Below, piece after piece: positions 6,589 through 15,549 of a stretch of DNA of 64,000 nt. Every line of letters begins with the position of its first letter. The first letter of the stretch is position 1. This DNA comes from HGM13006 sp963650135 (GTDB taxonomy: Bacteria > Bacillota > Clostridia > Oscillospirales > Oscillospiraceae). A program made the position numbers and the translations under genes. The stretch covers positions 1-64,000 of the forward strand of contig CAVJLG010000043.1 in NCBI GenBank assembly GCA_963650135.1. The letters are read 5' to 3'. The notes under the pieces are model-generated. The model was not told the origin of the DNA and made no database searches. It saw only the letters and a program-made list of their open reading frames with translations.

Positions 6589-8829
6589 ATGGCAAAAAAG
6601 AAAAAAGAAGAAGAGAACAAGCATAAGGACAATCCCAACGTCATGGGGCTTCACGCAGAAATTGTCGAGCAGCCCATTACCGAGACGCTGGAAATCAACT
6701 TTATGCCCTATGCCATGAGCGTCATCATGTCCCGGGCGATTCCGGAAATCGACGGCTTTAAGCCCTCTCACCGGAAGCTGCTGTACACCATGTATAAGAT
6801 GGGCCTCTTAAACGGCAGCCGTACCAAATCTGCCAATATCGTGGGCCAGACCATGCGTCTCAACCCCCACGGCGATTCGGCTATTTATGAAACCATGGTG
6901 CGTCTCAGCCGGGGCTATGGAGCGCTGCTCCATCCCTTTGTGGACTCCAAGGGTAACTTTGGTAAGGCATATTCCCGGGATATGGCCTATGCTGCGTCCC
7001 GATACACCGAGGCCAAGCTGGACACCTTCTGCCAGGAGCTGTTCCGGGACATCGACAGCGACACTGTAGACTTTGTGGACAACTACGACAGCACGATGAA
7101 GGAGCCGTCGCTGCTGCCCACTACCTTCCCCAATGTGCTGGTGTCGGCCAATAACGGCATTGCAGTTGGTATGGCCAGCAATATCTGCGGCTTTAATCTG
7201 CGGGAGGTCTGCAATGCAGCCATTGCCCGGATTAAGAATCCAAACTGTGATTTGAAGGAATATCTGCTGGCCCCTGATTTTCCCACCGGCGGAGAGCTCA
7301 TCTACGATGAAAACGAGATTAACAACGTCTACAATACCGGCCGGGGCAGCATCCGCGTCCGGGGCAAATGGCGGTATGTGAAGGCGGAGAACCTCATTGA
7401 AATCTATGAGATTCCCTATACAACCACCTCCGAGGCCATCATCGACAAGGTTGCAGAGCTCATTAAGGCCGAGAAAATCCGCGAAATTTCCGACATGCGA
7501 GATGAAACCGACCTGAGCGGCCTAAAGCTGACCATCGACTTAAAGCGCGGTGTGGACCCGGATAAGCTCATGACCAAGCTTATGAAGCTCACGCCCCTTC
7601 AGGACAGCTTCCCCTGCAACTTCAATATCCTCATCGGCGGCTTCCCCAAGGTCATGGGCGTGGGCGAAATTCTGGAGGAGTGGACGGCCTGGCGAACCGA
7701 ATGCGTCCGCCGGAGAGTTTACTATACCCTGACGAAGAAGCAGGAAAAGCTCCACCTGCTGCTGGGCCTGCAAAAGATCCTGCTGGACATCGACAAGGCC
7801 ATTCGCATCATTCGGGAGACGGAGCTGGAAGAGGACGTCATCCCCAACCTGATGATCGGCTTTGGCATCGATGAAATCCAGGCCAATTATATCGCCGAAA
7901 TCAAGCTCCGGAACATCAACCGGGAGTATATTTTGAAGCGCACCCAGGAGACGGACGCCCTCCAGAAGGAAATTGCCGATTTGGAGGACACGGTGAATTC
8001 TCCCCGGCGAATCCAGGCGATTATCGTCAAGGAACTGGAAAATGTGGCAAAGAAATACGGCACGGACCGCCGCACCACCATCCGCTACGAGGCGGTGGAG
8101 GAATATCAGGAGGAGCAGCAAGAGGTGCCGGATTATCCGGTGAATCTGTTTGTGACCCGGGACGGTTATCTCAAAAAGATTACCCCTCAGAGCCTTCGGA
8201 TGAGCGGCGAACAGAAGCTCAAGGAAGGGGACCGGATGGTCATTGAGGTTCAGACCACCAACCGGGCTGAGGTGCTGGTATTTACAGACCGCTGCCAGGT
8301 GTATAAAACATCCCTGAGCGAGTTTAAAGACACCAAGGCCAGCGTATTGGGCGACTACCTGCCGACCAAATTGGGCTTTGACGACGGCGAGCTGGTTGTG
8401 GCGGTATGCCTGCCCGGGGACTATTCCGGCTTTATGCTCTTTGCCTATGAAAACGGCAAGGTGGGCAAGGTGGCCCTCAGTGCCTATGACACCAAGTCGA
8501 ACCGCCGGAAGCTCACCGGCGCGTACAGTGATAAGGCACCGCTCAAGGGCGTTCTGTGCCTCCACGAGGATGCAGATGTGGTGCTCTATTCCACGGATGG
8601 ACGTGCGCTGGTGCTGAATTCTGCGCTGCTGAGCGTTAAGAGCACCCGGTCCACCATCGGTGTTGCGGCGCTGACCCTGAGAAAGAAGGCATTGCTGGAT
8701 CATATCCGGCTCTTGGAGGGCAGCGGCATTCAGAACGTAAGCCGCTATCGGAGCCGCAGTGTACCGGCGGCAGGCGCAATTCTCAAGGAGGACGACCTGG
8801 AGGACGTTCAGATGACCCTGGAGATTTAA
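6589..8829 (+). CDS. Type IIA DNA topoisomerase, A subunit (diverged GyrA/ParC paralogue)
   Basis: The breakage-reunion subunit paired with the gene before it; 17 bp separate the two and it has its own strong GAAAGGAGGG ribosome site. After a lysine-rich N-terminus come FMPYAMSVIMSRAIPEIDGFKP (shortened here) and the winged-helix box ending in AASRYTEAKL, where Tyr139 aligns with the catalytic tyrosine of GyrA/ParC (AAMRYTEARL). The C-terminal third (about 510-740) is a beta-pinwheel-like region with repeated short strands. At 746 residues it is shorter than most GyrA (about 820) and nearer to ParC. No clear GyrA box (QRRGGKG) is visible, which argues against true supercoiling gyrase activity and for decatenation. 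Which substrate it prefers is inference. Confidence 0.85.
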   Translation: MAKKKKEEENKHKDNPNVMGLHAEIVEQPITETLEINFMPYAMSVIMSRAIPEIDGFKPSHRKLLYTMYKMGLLNGSRTKSANIVGQTMRLNPHGDSAIYETMVRLSRGYGALLHPFVDSKGNFGKAYSRDMAYAASRYTEAKLDTFCQELFRDIDSDTVDFVDNYDSTMKEPSLLPTTFPNVLVSANNGIAVGMASNICGFNLREVCNAAIARIKNPNCDLKEYLLAPDFPTGGELIYDENEINNVYNTGRGSIRVRGKWRYVKAENLIEIYEIPYTTTSEAIIDKVAELIKAEKIREISDMRDETDLSGLKLTIDLKRGVDPDKLMTKLMKLTPLQDSFPCNFNILIGGFPKVMGVGEILEEWTAWRTECVRRRVYYTLTKKQEKLHLLLGLQKILLDIDKAIRIIRETELEEDVIPNLMIGFGIDEIQANYIAEIKLRNINREYILKRTQETDALQKEIADLEDTVNSPRRIQAIIVKELENVAKKYGTDRRTTIRYEAVEEYQEEQQEVPDYPVNLFVTRDGYLKKITPQSLRMSGEQKLKEGDRMVIEVQTTNRAEVLVFTDRCQVYKTSLSEFKDTKASVLGDYLPTKLGFDDGELVVAVCLPGDYSGFMLFAYENGKVGKVALSAYDTKSNRRKLTGAYSDKAPLKGVLCLHEDADVVLYSTDGRALVLNSALLSVKSTRSTIGVAALTLRKKALLDHIRLLEGSGIQNVSRYRSRSVPAAGAILKEDDLEDVQMTLEI

Positions 8830-8859
8830 GGGACACTTCCACAACTGGGAGGGGATTGT

Positions 8860-9726
8860 TTGAAAGAGAAATTACCATCGGTGCTGAAAAGCCTGTTTTG
8901 GATCTTTATTGGCAGCGCCATTTATGCCATTGGATTTGACCTGTTCCTGGAGCCAAACCAGATTGGCGCAGGCGGTATTTCGGGTCTGGCGCTGGTCATT
9001 GCATATTTTGTACCCGTTCTGTCCGTTGGCGTTTTGTCACTGCTCATCAATATTCCGCTGTTTTTGGCGGGGTATCGGTTTGTGGGCAGAAAGTTCTTCT
9101 GGGGCTCTCTGGCGGGCATGGCGATTTCCTCAGTGCTCATTGATGTGCTCGCTCCGTTCCTGGCAATGGATACCGAACCGCTGATGGGAGCAATCTTTGG
9201 CGGCGGTATGGTGGGCTTCGGCTGCGGCATTGTGCTGATGCAGGGGGCTTCCACCGGCGGCACGGATATTGTGGCGCGGCTGATGAAATACCGCTTCCAG
9301 AACATGTCCATGGGCAAGCTGGTGATGGCAGCGGACCTGGTGATCGCCGTGATTACCGGTATTGCCTTCCGGGATTTCAGCAAGACGCTCTATTGCTGTG
9401 TTGCTTTGTACATCAGCGGCGAGGCCATGGATGCGGTGGTATACCGGTTTGACTATTCTCTGGTGGCGGTGATTGTTACGGACCGTTCTCTGGAGATCCG
9501 GGACGCCATTGACCAGGTGCTGGACCGGGGCTGCACGTTCCTGAAAGGGGAGGGCGCCTATACCGGAAACGCCAAAAACGTGATTTATTGCGCCGTAAAG
9601 CGGCGGCAGGCGGCAGAGCTCAAGGAATTGGTCATGGGCATTGATCCGGACGCTTTTCTGGTGCTGCAAGAGGCCCATCAGGTCCTGGGCGAGGGCTTTG
9701 AGCGGTACTCCAAAAATAAACTGTAG
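8860..9726 (+). CDS. YitT family membrane protein
   Basis: A 288-residue polytopic membrane protein of the YitT/DUF161 family with a C-terminal DUF2179-like soluble domain. Five to six hydrophobic segments lie between about residues 8 and 200, with a Gly-rich segment FGGGMVGFGCGIVLMQGAS-T typical of the family and AGGISGLALV near the N-terminus. The soluble domain (about 205-285) includes DRGCTFLKGEGAYTG, well conserved in YitT proteins. The molecular function of the family is not settled. The start is TTG, supported by GGGAGGGGA at 8 bp. It follows the topoisomerase pair by 30 bp and precedes a lipoprotein gene by 11 bp, so all may be co-transcribed. Confidence 0.88.
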   Translation: MKEKLPSVLKSLFWIFIGSAIYAIGFDLFLEPNQIGAGGISGLALVIAYFVPVLSVGVLSLLINIPLFLAGYRFVGRKFFWGSLAGMAISSVLIDVLAPFLAMDTEPLMGAIFGGGMVGFGCGIVLMQGASTGGTDIVARLMKYRFQNMSMGKLVMAADLVIAVITGIAFRDFSKTLYCCVALYISGEAMDAVVYRFDYSLVAVIVTDRSLEIRDAIDQVLDRGCTFLKGEGAYTGNAKNVIYCAVKRRQAAELKELVMGIDPDAFLVLQEAHQVLGEGFERYSKNKL

Positions 9727-9737
9727 GGGGAGAGAGA

Positions 9738-10799
9738 ATGAAGCGAATCCTTGCCATGGTTTTGGCGGTGGCATTGCTGACAGGCTGCACGCCGTTTCGC
9801 CGCAGCAGCTATGTTTCCGTGACTCCCCATAATGAAGACTATCAGGTGGCGGTGGACTCCAGCGCCCTGACGGTCAGTAGCTATCTGAGCCTGAAAAACG
9901 CAATTCTCGGTCTGGTGGAGGACGCGGTGGAAGAGGGGGTAATCCGGGCGGAATCCTATTCCGGGGATCTCAGCCAGGACCTTTCCAACGCCGTGTATGA
10001 GGTGTCCCGGGGCGATCCCCTAGGGGCCTTTGCGGTGGACTATATGACCTATGACTATTCTCAGATTGTCAGCTATTATGAAATCCACATCCACACCACC
10101 TATCAGCGGACCCTGGAGGAAATCCAATCGGTGAAGAATACCTCCGGGATCGAGGGGGTCCGTTCCAGACTGCGGGATGCCATGGGAGACTATGAGCCGC
10201 TCCTGCGCATTCGAGTGGAGGACTATGGCAGCCTGGACATCGGCGAACTGGTGGAGCAGGTGTTTGAAGACAATGCGGATTTTGCCGTTGAGCTGCCTCA
10301 GACAGAGGTAAAGGCGTTCCCCGATACCGGCAGCCGCCGAATTTTGGAGATCACCTTCCGCTATCCCCATACGAAAACATCGCTGGAGGCGTGCCGGGAT
10401 GAAATGACGGACCAGGTGGAGAAGCTGGCAACTCTGTATGGCAGCGAAAACAGCGATTCTGCCAGCGCGCAGCGGTTGCTGGAGCGGCTGGTACGGGATG
10501 GCGAGCTGACCACGGAGTCTACAGGCTTTTCCGACAGCGCATACGGCGCATTGTGCCTGGACAAGGCCACCAGTCTTGGATTCTGCCAGGCCTATCTGTT
10601 GATGCTGCGAAAGATGAACATTCCTTGCCACCTGGTGCGGGGAAGCTATGGCGTGGAAAAGCTGGTATGGTGCCAGCTACAGCTGAGCGGCGAGAGCTAC
10701 TATGTGGACCCCACCCGGTGCTTGGTGACCGGGGATACGACCGGGGCACTGATTCCCGAAGCATCCCTGACGGCACTGGGCTATGTGCTGGACAATTAA
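9738..10799 (+). CDS. Lipoprotein with C-terminal transglutaminase-like domain lacking the catalytic His
   Basis: A 353-residue secreted lipoprotein: signal peptide with lipobox LLTGC (Cys16), an unrecognised alpha/beta middle region, and a C-terminal stretch (about 260-350) that looks like the transglutaminase core. The Cys motif is LGFCQAY (Cys283) and the Asp motif is YYVDPTR (Asp324). The position where the family has His of 'HAW' reads L-V-W (Leu309 to Trp311), so the usual Cys-His-Asp triad is broken. It may therefore bind rather than cleave or crosslink. The ribosome site GGGGGAGAGA precedes ATG. It lies last in the + strand run and is closed by a terminator shared with the convergent uracil-DNA glycosylase gene. 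Confidence 0.65.
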   Translation: MKRILAMVLAVALLTGCTPFRRSSYVSVTPHNEDYQVAVDSSALTVSSYLSLKNAILGLVEDAVEEGVIRAESYSGDLSQDLSNAVYEVSRGDPLGAFAVDYMTYDYSQIVSYYEIHIHTTYQRTLEEIQSVKNTSGIEGVRSRLRDAMGDYEPLLRIRVEDYGSLDIGELVEQVFEDNADFAVELPQTEVKAFPDTGSRRILEITFRYPHTKTSLEACRDEMTDQVEKLATLYGSENSDSASAQRLLERLVRDGELTTESTGFSDSAYGALCLDKATSLGFCQAYLLMLRKMNIPCHLVRGSYGVEKLVWCQLQLSGESYYVDPTRCLVTGDTTGALIPEASLTALGYVLDN

Positions 10800-10800
10800 C

Positions 10801-10837
10801 AAAAAAGCATCTGCCGCGGCGTGCGGCAGATGCTTTT
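10801..10837. terminator. Bidirectional terminator between the lipoprotein and udg genes
   Basis: GCATCTGCCGC (10807-10817) pairs with GCGGCAGATGC (10823-10833), an 11-bp perfect stem flanked by A6 on one side and T4 on the other, so it can stop both convergent transcripts. Confidence 0.9.
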
Positions 10838-10850
10838 GCGCTTATGAAAG

Positions 10851-11432
10851 TTAATCCTCTAAAACCGTGTTGGGGCAATGCTCTGCCACCATTTTTTGCA
10901 GGGCTTTGAGATCACGGAATGTCTCAGGTCGCTTATCCGGATCACGAAGCAGGGCAGAGGGATGGAACATGGCCATGCGCCAGGTGCCGCCGATTTCGTA
11001 CCATTTTCCGTGCTCCCGGGTGATACGGAACGCCGGATCGATGAACTCCATGGCGGCAATGCGGCCAAGACATACGATGATTTTAGGCCGAAGCAGTGCA
11101 ATCTGCGCATTGAGCCAGGGGCGGCAGCATTCCCGTTCTGCGGGCTTGGGGTCCCGGTTCTGAGGCGGACGGCACTTTACGATGTTGGCAATGTAGCAGT
11201 TCCGGCGGCTGAGTCCAATAATGGACAGCATCTCGTCTAAGAATTGACCGGCAGCACCCACAAAGGGCTCGCCCTGGAGGTCCTCGTTTTCGCCGGGACC
11301 CTCGCCGATGAACATCACATCAATCTGCTCCGGACCGACGCCGAACACCACATTGTGGCGGGTTTGGGAGAGCTCACAGCGGGTGCAGGAGAGACAATCC
11401 CTCCGGAGCGTATCGAGGTTTTCATATTCCAC
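10851..11432 (-). CDS. Family 4 uracil-DNA glycosylase (4Fe-4S)
   Basis: It removes uracil from DNA in base-excision repair. The catalytic/uracil-binding motif GEGPGENED and the C-terminal HPSALLR motif are those of family 4 UDG. Four cysteines fit the iron-sulphur cluster: CLSC-TRC near the N-terminus, KCRPP and the ECC pair before RPWL. I place the start at GTG 11432, because AAAGGAG lies 8 bp upstream; the 214-residue reading from 11495 has no ribosome site and adds 21 unconserved residues. The resulting 193-residue protein is the usual family length. It is a single gene, convergent with the lipoprotein gene and divergent from comEA. Confidence 0.92.
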   Translation of the reverse strand: MEYENLDTLRRDCLSCTRCELSQTRHNVVFGVGPEQIDVMFIGEGPGENEDLQGEPFVGAAGQFLDEMLSIIGLSRRNCYIANIVKCRPPQNRDPKPAERECCRPWLNAQIALLRPKIIVCLGRIAAMEFIDPAFRITREHGKWYEIGGTWRMAMFHPSALLRDPDKRPETFRDLKALQKMVAEHCPNTVLED

Positions 11433-11543
11433 AGAATCATCTCCTTTGAACAGAACTGGGAAAATCTGACTCGAACATTGGAATAACCCACACATATAGT
11501 AGAAATACCAAAAGAAATGACGATAAAATCTTATATTTTCTCA

Positions 11544-11572
11544 TTCAAAAAGTGCCCTTGGTATGGTACAAT
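11544..11572 (+). promoter_or_regulatory. Probable sigma-A promoter of the comEA operon
   Basis: TTCAAA (11544-11549), 17-bp spacer, TACAAT (11567-11572). The -35 is weak (four of six), which would suit a regulated promoter; a perfect inverted repeat begins right after the -10. Confidence 0.5.
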
Positions 11573-11573
11573 A

Positions 11574-11601
11574 ATGCTATATACGCGATACATTATAGCA
11601 T
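11574..11601. promoter_or_regulatory. Inverted repeat at the start site of the comEA operon (candidate operator)
   Basis: ATGCTATA (11574-11581) and TATAGCAT (11594-11601) form a perfect 8-bp inverted repeat with a 12-bp centre. It overlaps the predicted transcription start and lies 28 bp before comEA. It could be bound by a repressor or form a leader hairpin. I do not recognise the site. Confidence 0.45.
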
Positions 11602-11628
11602 ATTTACGGAGGAAAGGAAAGTCACTCC

Positions 11629-12111
11629 ATGAATTTAGAAAAATTGCAGCGGTTTGTGGTCCTGGCTGCATGTATCGTGGCGGCCTATGCGGTGGGCTTT
11701 TATCAGGGCAAGGGTGTTGCACCGGCCACGATAGAGATTGTAGCCATGTCGCCGCAGCCTACCGTATCCGCAGATGCTGCGCCGTCAGCAAGTTCACCAA
11801 GCACGTCTATTGCGCCAGACATATCGTCCAGCCCGTCTGAGGCAGCATTGGCCTCCAGCGCGGAATCGGAGGCAACCGTCGATGATTTGGAAGCGCCGGA
11901 GGATTCCGGCCTGGTGAATATCAACACGGCAACGCTGGAAGAGCTGGATGCACTGCCGGGCATCGGGCCGGTCATTGCCCAGCGGATTATCGACTATCGG
12001 CAGACCTTTGGACCCTTTACCGACCCATCTCAGCTCAAAGAGGTCAGCGGGATTGGGGATAAGAAATACAGTGATCTTGAAAATCTGATAGAAGTGGGGA
12101 ATGAACGATGA
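11629..12111 (+). CDS. comEA: ComEA-like helix-hairpin-helix protein
   Basis: A 160-residue membrane-anchored protein: one N-terminal transmembrane segment (about 8-25), a Ser/Ala-rich linker (about 35-90), and a C-terminal helix-hairpin-helix domain (VNINTATLEELDALPGIG and the second GIGDKKY motif). ComEA binds incoming double-stranded DNA during competence. Unlike B. subtilis ComEA there is no SLBB domain before the hairpins, so it could also be a surface DNA-binding protein outside transformation. comEB and comEC are not adjacent. Its stop overlaps the start of the response regulator by 4 bp (ATGA), implying translational coupling and a shared operon with a two-component system. Confidence 0.82.
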   Translation: MNLEKLQRFVVLAACIVAAYAVGFYQGKGVAPATIEIVAMSPQPTVSADAAPSASSPSTSIAPDISSSPSEAALASSAESEATVDDLEAPEDSGLVNINTATLEELDALPGIGPVIAQRIIDYRQTFGPFTDPSQLKEVSGIGDKKYSDLENLIEVGNER

Positions 12112-12788
12112 AAATTCTGGTTGTTGATGACGAAAAGCTCCTGGTCAAGGGCATTAAGTTCAACCTGGAGAACGACGGCTATGAGGTTGCCGCAGCCTAT
12201 GACGGAGAAGAGGCGGTAGAGCTGGCGAAGTCCGGGGATTTTGACCTGATTATCCTGGATATTATGATGCCGAAAATGACGGGCCTTGAGGCCTGCATGC
12301 AGATTCGGGAGTTCTCCAACGTGCCCATCATTATGCTGACAGCCAAGGGCGAGGATATGGACAAGCTCATCGGCTTTGAGCAGGGCACCGACGATTATCT
12401 CACCAAGCCCTTTAATATTCTGGAGCTCAAGGCCCGGATTCGTGCGCTGCTGCGCCGGTCTACGCCTGCGGAAACAAAAGAGGAGTGCACCCGGATTACC
12501 TGCGGCGATATTACCCTGGATACCAGCGAGCGGAACGCCTATAAAAACGGCAAGGCGGTAGAGCTCACTGCCCGGGAATTTGACCTGATGGAGCTTCTCA
12601 TGAAGAACCCCGGCCATGTGTATTCCAGAGAGAACCTCCTGGATATCATCTGGGGCTATGAATATCAGGGTGAAATCAGAACGGTAGACGTCCATGTGCG
12701 CCGGCTCCGTGAAAAGCTGGAGCGGGTTCCTGCACAGCCGGAGTATATTATGACGAAATGGGGCGTTGGCTATTATTTCAAGGCTTAA
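12108..12788 (+). CDS. OmpR/PhoB-family response regulator
   Basis: A 226-residue transcription regulator: receiver domain (1-120) with the acidic pocket DD at 7-8, phospho-acceptor Asp51 (LDIMMPKMTG) and Lys of TKPF, then a winged-helix DNA-binding domain (about 130-226, TAREFDLMELL and the terminal WGVGYYF). It resembles WalR/PhoP-type regulators. Its cognate kinase starts 23 bp before its stop in another frame. Its targets are unknown; autoregulation through the inverted repeat before comEA is possible but unproved. Confidence 0.95.
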   Translation: MKILVVDDEKLLVKGIKFNLENDGYEVAAAYDGEEAVELAKSGDFDLIILDIMMPKMTGLEACMQIREFSNVPIIMLTAKGEDMDKLIGFEQGTDDYLTKPFNILELKARIRALLRRSTPAETKEECTRITCGDITLDTSERNAYKNGKAVELTAREFDLMELLMKNPGHVYSRENLLDIIWGYEYQGEIRTVDVHVRRLREKLERVPAQPEYIMTKWGVGYYFKA

Positions 12789-14214
12789 ACGATTTGCCTC
12801 GCAGTTCAGCCACAGCCTTTTGATGAAGGTTGTGCTGGTGATACTGGTGGTAACGGCGGCGCTGCTGATTTATCAGACCAGCGCCCCGGTGCGCATTACG
12901 GAGAATATGATCTTCTCCTATAAGCACAAAATGCTGCTGGGCGAGGCGGAAACGGTAGCGTCGTCCCTTTCCAGCAGTCAAAGCCTCACCAGCCAAGGGG
13001 CGGAAGAGATTATGAGCGTGCTGGGCACCCGGGATATGGGCCAGGTGGTGATTACCGACGGAAGCGGCGTGGTGCTCTATAGCTCCAATCCGTCCGTTTC
13101 GCCGGTGGGCAGTTGTACCCTGTATCCTGAAATTGTTTCGGCACTGCGGGGAAGCGATGCGTTTCGGTGCAGCTTCACCGGGGATGCTTTCGTCAGCCGG
13201 GGTGCCATTCCCGTGATGTTTGGCGGGGATATCACCGGCTGCGTTTATATGGTGGAAATCGACCCGGAGCAGGCGGAGCTATTGACCAGCATCCAGAACA
13301 ATGCGGTGCGGACCTCCATAATTACGGTGCTGGTGTCGTTGATTCTCTATATCGTATTCGGCCTGGTGGTCATCCGTAAAAATGAAAGCCTGCTGCAATC
13401 CATCCGCAGGGTGCAGGCCGGTGACTATGAGCATCGGGTGGAGGTCAAGGGCAAGGACGAGTTTGCGGTGCTTGCCAATGAGTTCAACGCCTTAACGGAT
13501 CGGCTCCAGCAGACCGAGCAGATTCGGCGGCAGTTTGTATCCGATGCCTCCCATGAGCTTCGTACGCCCCTTGCGGCGATGCGGCTGCTGTCGGATTCTA
13601 TCTTGCAGAATGATATGGATCAGGACACCATTCGGGAGTTTGTTCAGGATATCTCCGGCGAGGCGGACCGGCTGACCCGGATGACGTCGAAGCTGCTGAA
13701 TCTGACGGCCCTGGACAGCCGCCAGTTCACCCCCACGGAAACCGAGCCGGTGAATCTGGGCGAGTGCTGCAAAAAGGCAGTGCGTATGCTGGGCCCCTAT
13801 GCCAAGGAAATGGGCGCGGAGATTGAGCAGAGCTCGGAGGATAACTGCTGTGTGATGGCCCGGGAGGATGATATCTTCCAGCTGGTACTGAACCTGGCGG
13901 AAAACGGCGTAAAATATAGTCAAGAGGGCGGTCAGGTACGCCTGATTGCCTATTCTCAGGGCAGTACCGCTGTGCTCATTGTGGAGGATAACGGCGTCGG
14001 TATCCCGGAAAATGAGCTGGAGCGGATCTTCCAGCGGTTTTACCGGGTGGATAAGGCGCGCTCCCGTGAGGCGGGCGGCACCGGATTGGGCCTTGCCATT
14101 GTCCGGGAAACCGCAGAAAAATTTGGCGGCACCGTGACCGCAGCCAACCGTCCCCAGGGCGGCGCACGGTTTACGGTACAGTTTCCCCGCTATCAGTGGG
14201 AGGGAGAGTCATGA
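12766..14214 (+). CDS. Membrane sensor histidine kinase
   Basis: A 482-residue kinase partner of the preceding regulator. Two transmembrane segments (about 18-38 and 184-206) bracket an extracytoplasmic sensor of about 145 residues with a PAS-like pattern (VVITDGSGVVLYSS). They are followed by HAMP (about 205-258), HisKA with phospho-acceptor His263 (SDASHELRTPLAA) and HATPase with an N box (LNLAENGVKYS), VEDNGVGIP, FQRFYRVD and GTGLGLAI. The chosen start is TTG at 12766, inside the regulator gene; an ATG at 12823 would lose the basic N-terminus. The signal sensed is unknown. Confidence 0.93.
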   Translation: MAIISRLKRFASQFSHSLLMKVVLVILVVTAALLIYQTSAPVRITENMIFSYKHKMLLGEAETVASSLSSSQSLTSQGAEEIMSVLGTRDMGQVVITDGSGVVLYSSNPSVSPVGSCTLYPEIVSALRGSDAFRCSFTGDAFVSRGAIPVMFGGDITGCVYMVEIDPEQAELLTSIQNNAVRTSIITVLVSLILYIVFGLVVIRKNESLLQSIRRVQAGDYEHRVEVKGKDEFAVLANEFNALTDRLQQTEQIRRQFVSDASHELRTPLAAMRLLSDSILQNDMDQDTIREFVQDISGEADRLTRMTSKLLNLTALDSRQFTPTETEPVNLGECCKKAVRMLGPYAKEMGAEIEQSSEDNCCVMAREDDIFQLVLNLAENGVKYSQEGGQVRLIAYSQGSTAVLIVEDNGVGIPENELERIFQRFYRVDKARSREAGGTGLGLAIVRETAEKFGGTVTAANRPQGGARFTVQFPRYQWEGES

Positions 14215-15524
14215 AACGATTGCTGACCCTGATGGTGGCTTGCTGCCTGATTTTGTCCGGCTGCGGCGCCAACCAATCCAAAGAATCGGGTAACCACGTT
14301 TTGTTTTACTATGAGCAGCGCGGCGCTTCGGAGCTGTCGGTGGATGCAATGATTGCATCGGAGAGCCGCACCACCTATGCCGGGGCCATTGGTCCGGTGC
14401 TGGATTTGTATTTTCGCGGCCCTTCGACGGATGACTTGATTTCTCCGTTCCCCAACGGGACCGAGGTGGTTTCGATTACGCAGGAGAATGGCACCACAGC
14501 GCTTACCCTGTCCAGCGCATTTTTCTCCCTGCAAGGGGTGGATATGGCGGTGGCCTGCGCATGCCTGGCCCGGACGGTTTGCGGCTATACCGGCGAAAGC
14601 GCAATGCTGCTGCTGGACGAGCTGGGGCGGATTCATATGGAGCTCACGCCGGAGAATTTCCTGGTCCAGGACGAATACCAAACGGATACGGATCAGATGT
14701 TTACCCTATATTTCCCTTCGGAGGATCGGCGCTATGTGATTCCGGAGCTCCGCGAGGCAACCCTGAGTGAAAACGAGACGGCGGAAGCCTATCTGCTGCG
14801 GGAACTGCTGGCGGGCCCTCAGACCGACGGATTGCAGCAGGCCATGCCCGAGGGGACTGAGCTGCTGGGCGTATCTACAAGCGGCAGTGTGTGTACCGTG
14901 AACCTTTCCGGTGCGTTCTATGACAATGCGTTTTCCGGGGACTACGGTCTATACAGCTCGGTTTATAGCATTGTCAATACCCTAACCGGATTAGATACCG
15001 TGGATTCCGTGATTTTCTTAAAGGACGGTGCGGCCATTGGCGGCAGCGGCATTATGCTGCTGGGCGAGCCGCTGAATCGTGATACCCGGGTGATCGGACC
15101 GGTGCATAACGCCGGGGGAGAGATGGATGTAGATCTTTATACCCTCCAGCGGATGACCGGCGATCCCTTTGCAGTGCCGGTGCGGGTGAAGCAGAACGTC
15201 TCAGTGCCCACGGCAGAGGCTGTGCTCACGGAGCTGCTGGGCTATGCGCCGCCCCAGGGCTTCTATAATCCCATCCCCTATGGAACGGAGCTGCTCAGCG
15301 TCAGCGTGTCCGGCAGCGTTTGCTATGTGGACCTGTCCTGGGAGTTTATCCCCAGCAACGATACGGAGGAAAAGGAGCGCGAGGCGGTTTGGGCGGTGGT
15401 GCAGACCCTGACCGGGCTGGATGCGGTGAATTCTGTGATGCTGACCATTGAAGGGGAGCCGAGTGGACTTGATTATGTGGATCTGTCGGAACCCCTGACC
15501 AGAAAAATGGTTCGTCTGCATTGA
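14211..15524 (+). CDS. Lipoprotein with three GerMN-type repeats
   Basis: A 437-residue lipoprotein (lipobox LILSGC) with three copies of the GerMN fold pattern: near 55-130 (FPNGTEVVSITQENGTT), 190-275 (MPEGTELLGVSTSGSVC) and 330-420 (IPYGTELLSVSVSGSVC), each with the 'P-G-T-LL.V...G..V.VDLS' signature. B. subtilis GerM has two and acts in sporulation and germination, holding the SpoIIIAH-SpoIIQ complex. The start ATG at 14211 overlaps the kinase stop (ATGA) and has GGAGGGAGA upstream, so it is coupled to the two-component system. Function here is inferred; a link to envelope sensing is as likely as sporulation. Confidence 0.85.
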   Translation: MKRLLTLMVACCLILSGCGANQSKESGNHVLFYYEQRGASELSVDAMIASESRTTYAGAIGPVLDLYFRGPSTDDLISPFPNGTEVVSITQENGTTALTLSSAFFSLQGVDMAVACACLARTVCGYTGESAMLLLDELGRIHMELTPENFLVQDEYQTDTDQMFTLYFPSEDRRYVIPELREATLSENETAEAYLLRELLAGPQTDGLQQAMPEGTELLGVSTSGSVCTVNLSGAFYDNAFSGDYGLYSSVYSIVNTLTGLDTVDSVIFLKDGAAIGGSGIMLLGEPLNRDTRVIGPVHNAGGEMDVDLYTLQRMTGDPFAVPVRVKQNVSVPTAEAVLTELLGYAPPQGFYNPIPYGTELLSVSVSGSVCYVDLSWEFIPSNDTEEKEREAVWAVVQTLTGLDAVNSVMLTIEGEPSGLDYVDLSEPLTRKMVRLH

Positions 15525-15549
15525 CAGAATGTGTTTATCGTGCTAAAGT

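Noticed and set aside
11433..11495. Longer N-terminus for the uracil-DNA glycosylase
   Set aside because: No ribosome site precedes the ATG at 11495, while GTG 11432 has AAAGGAG at 8 bp and matches the family start.
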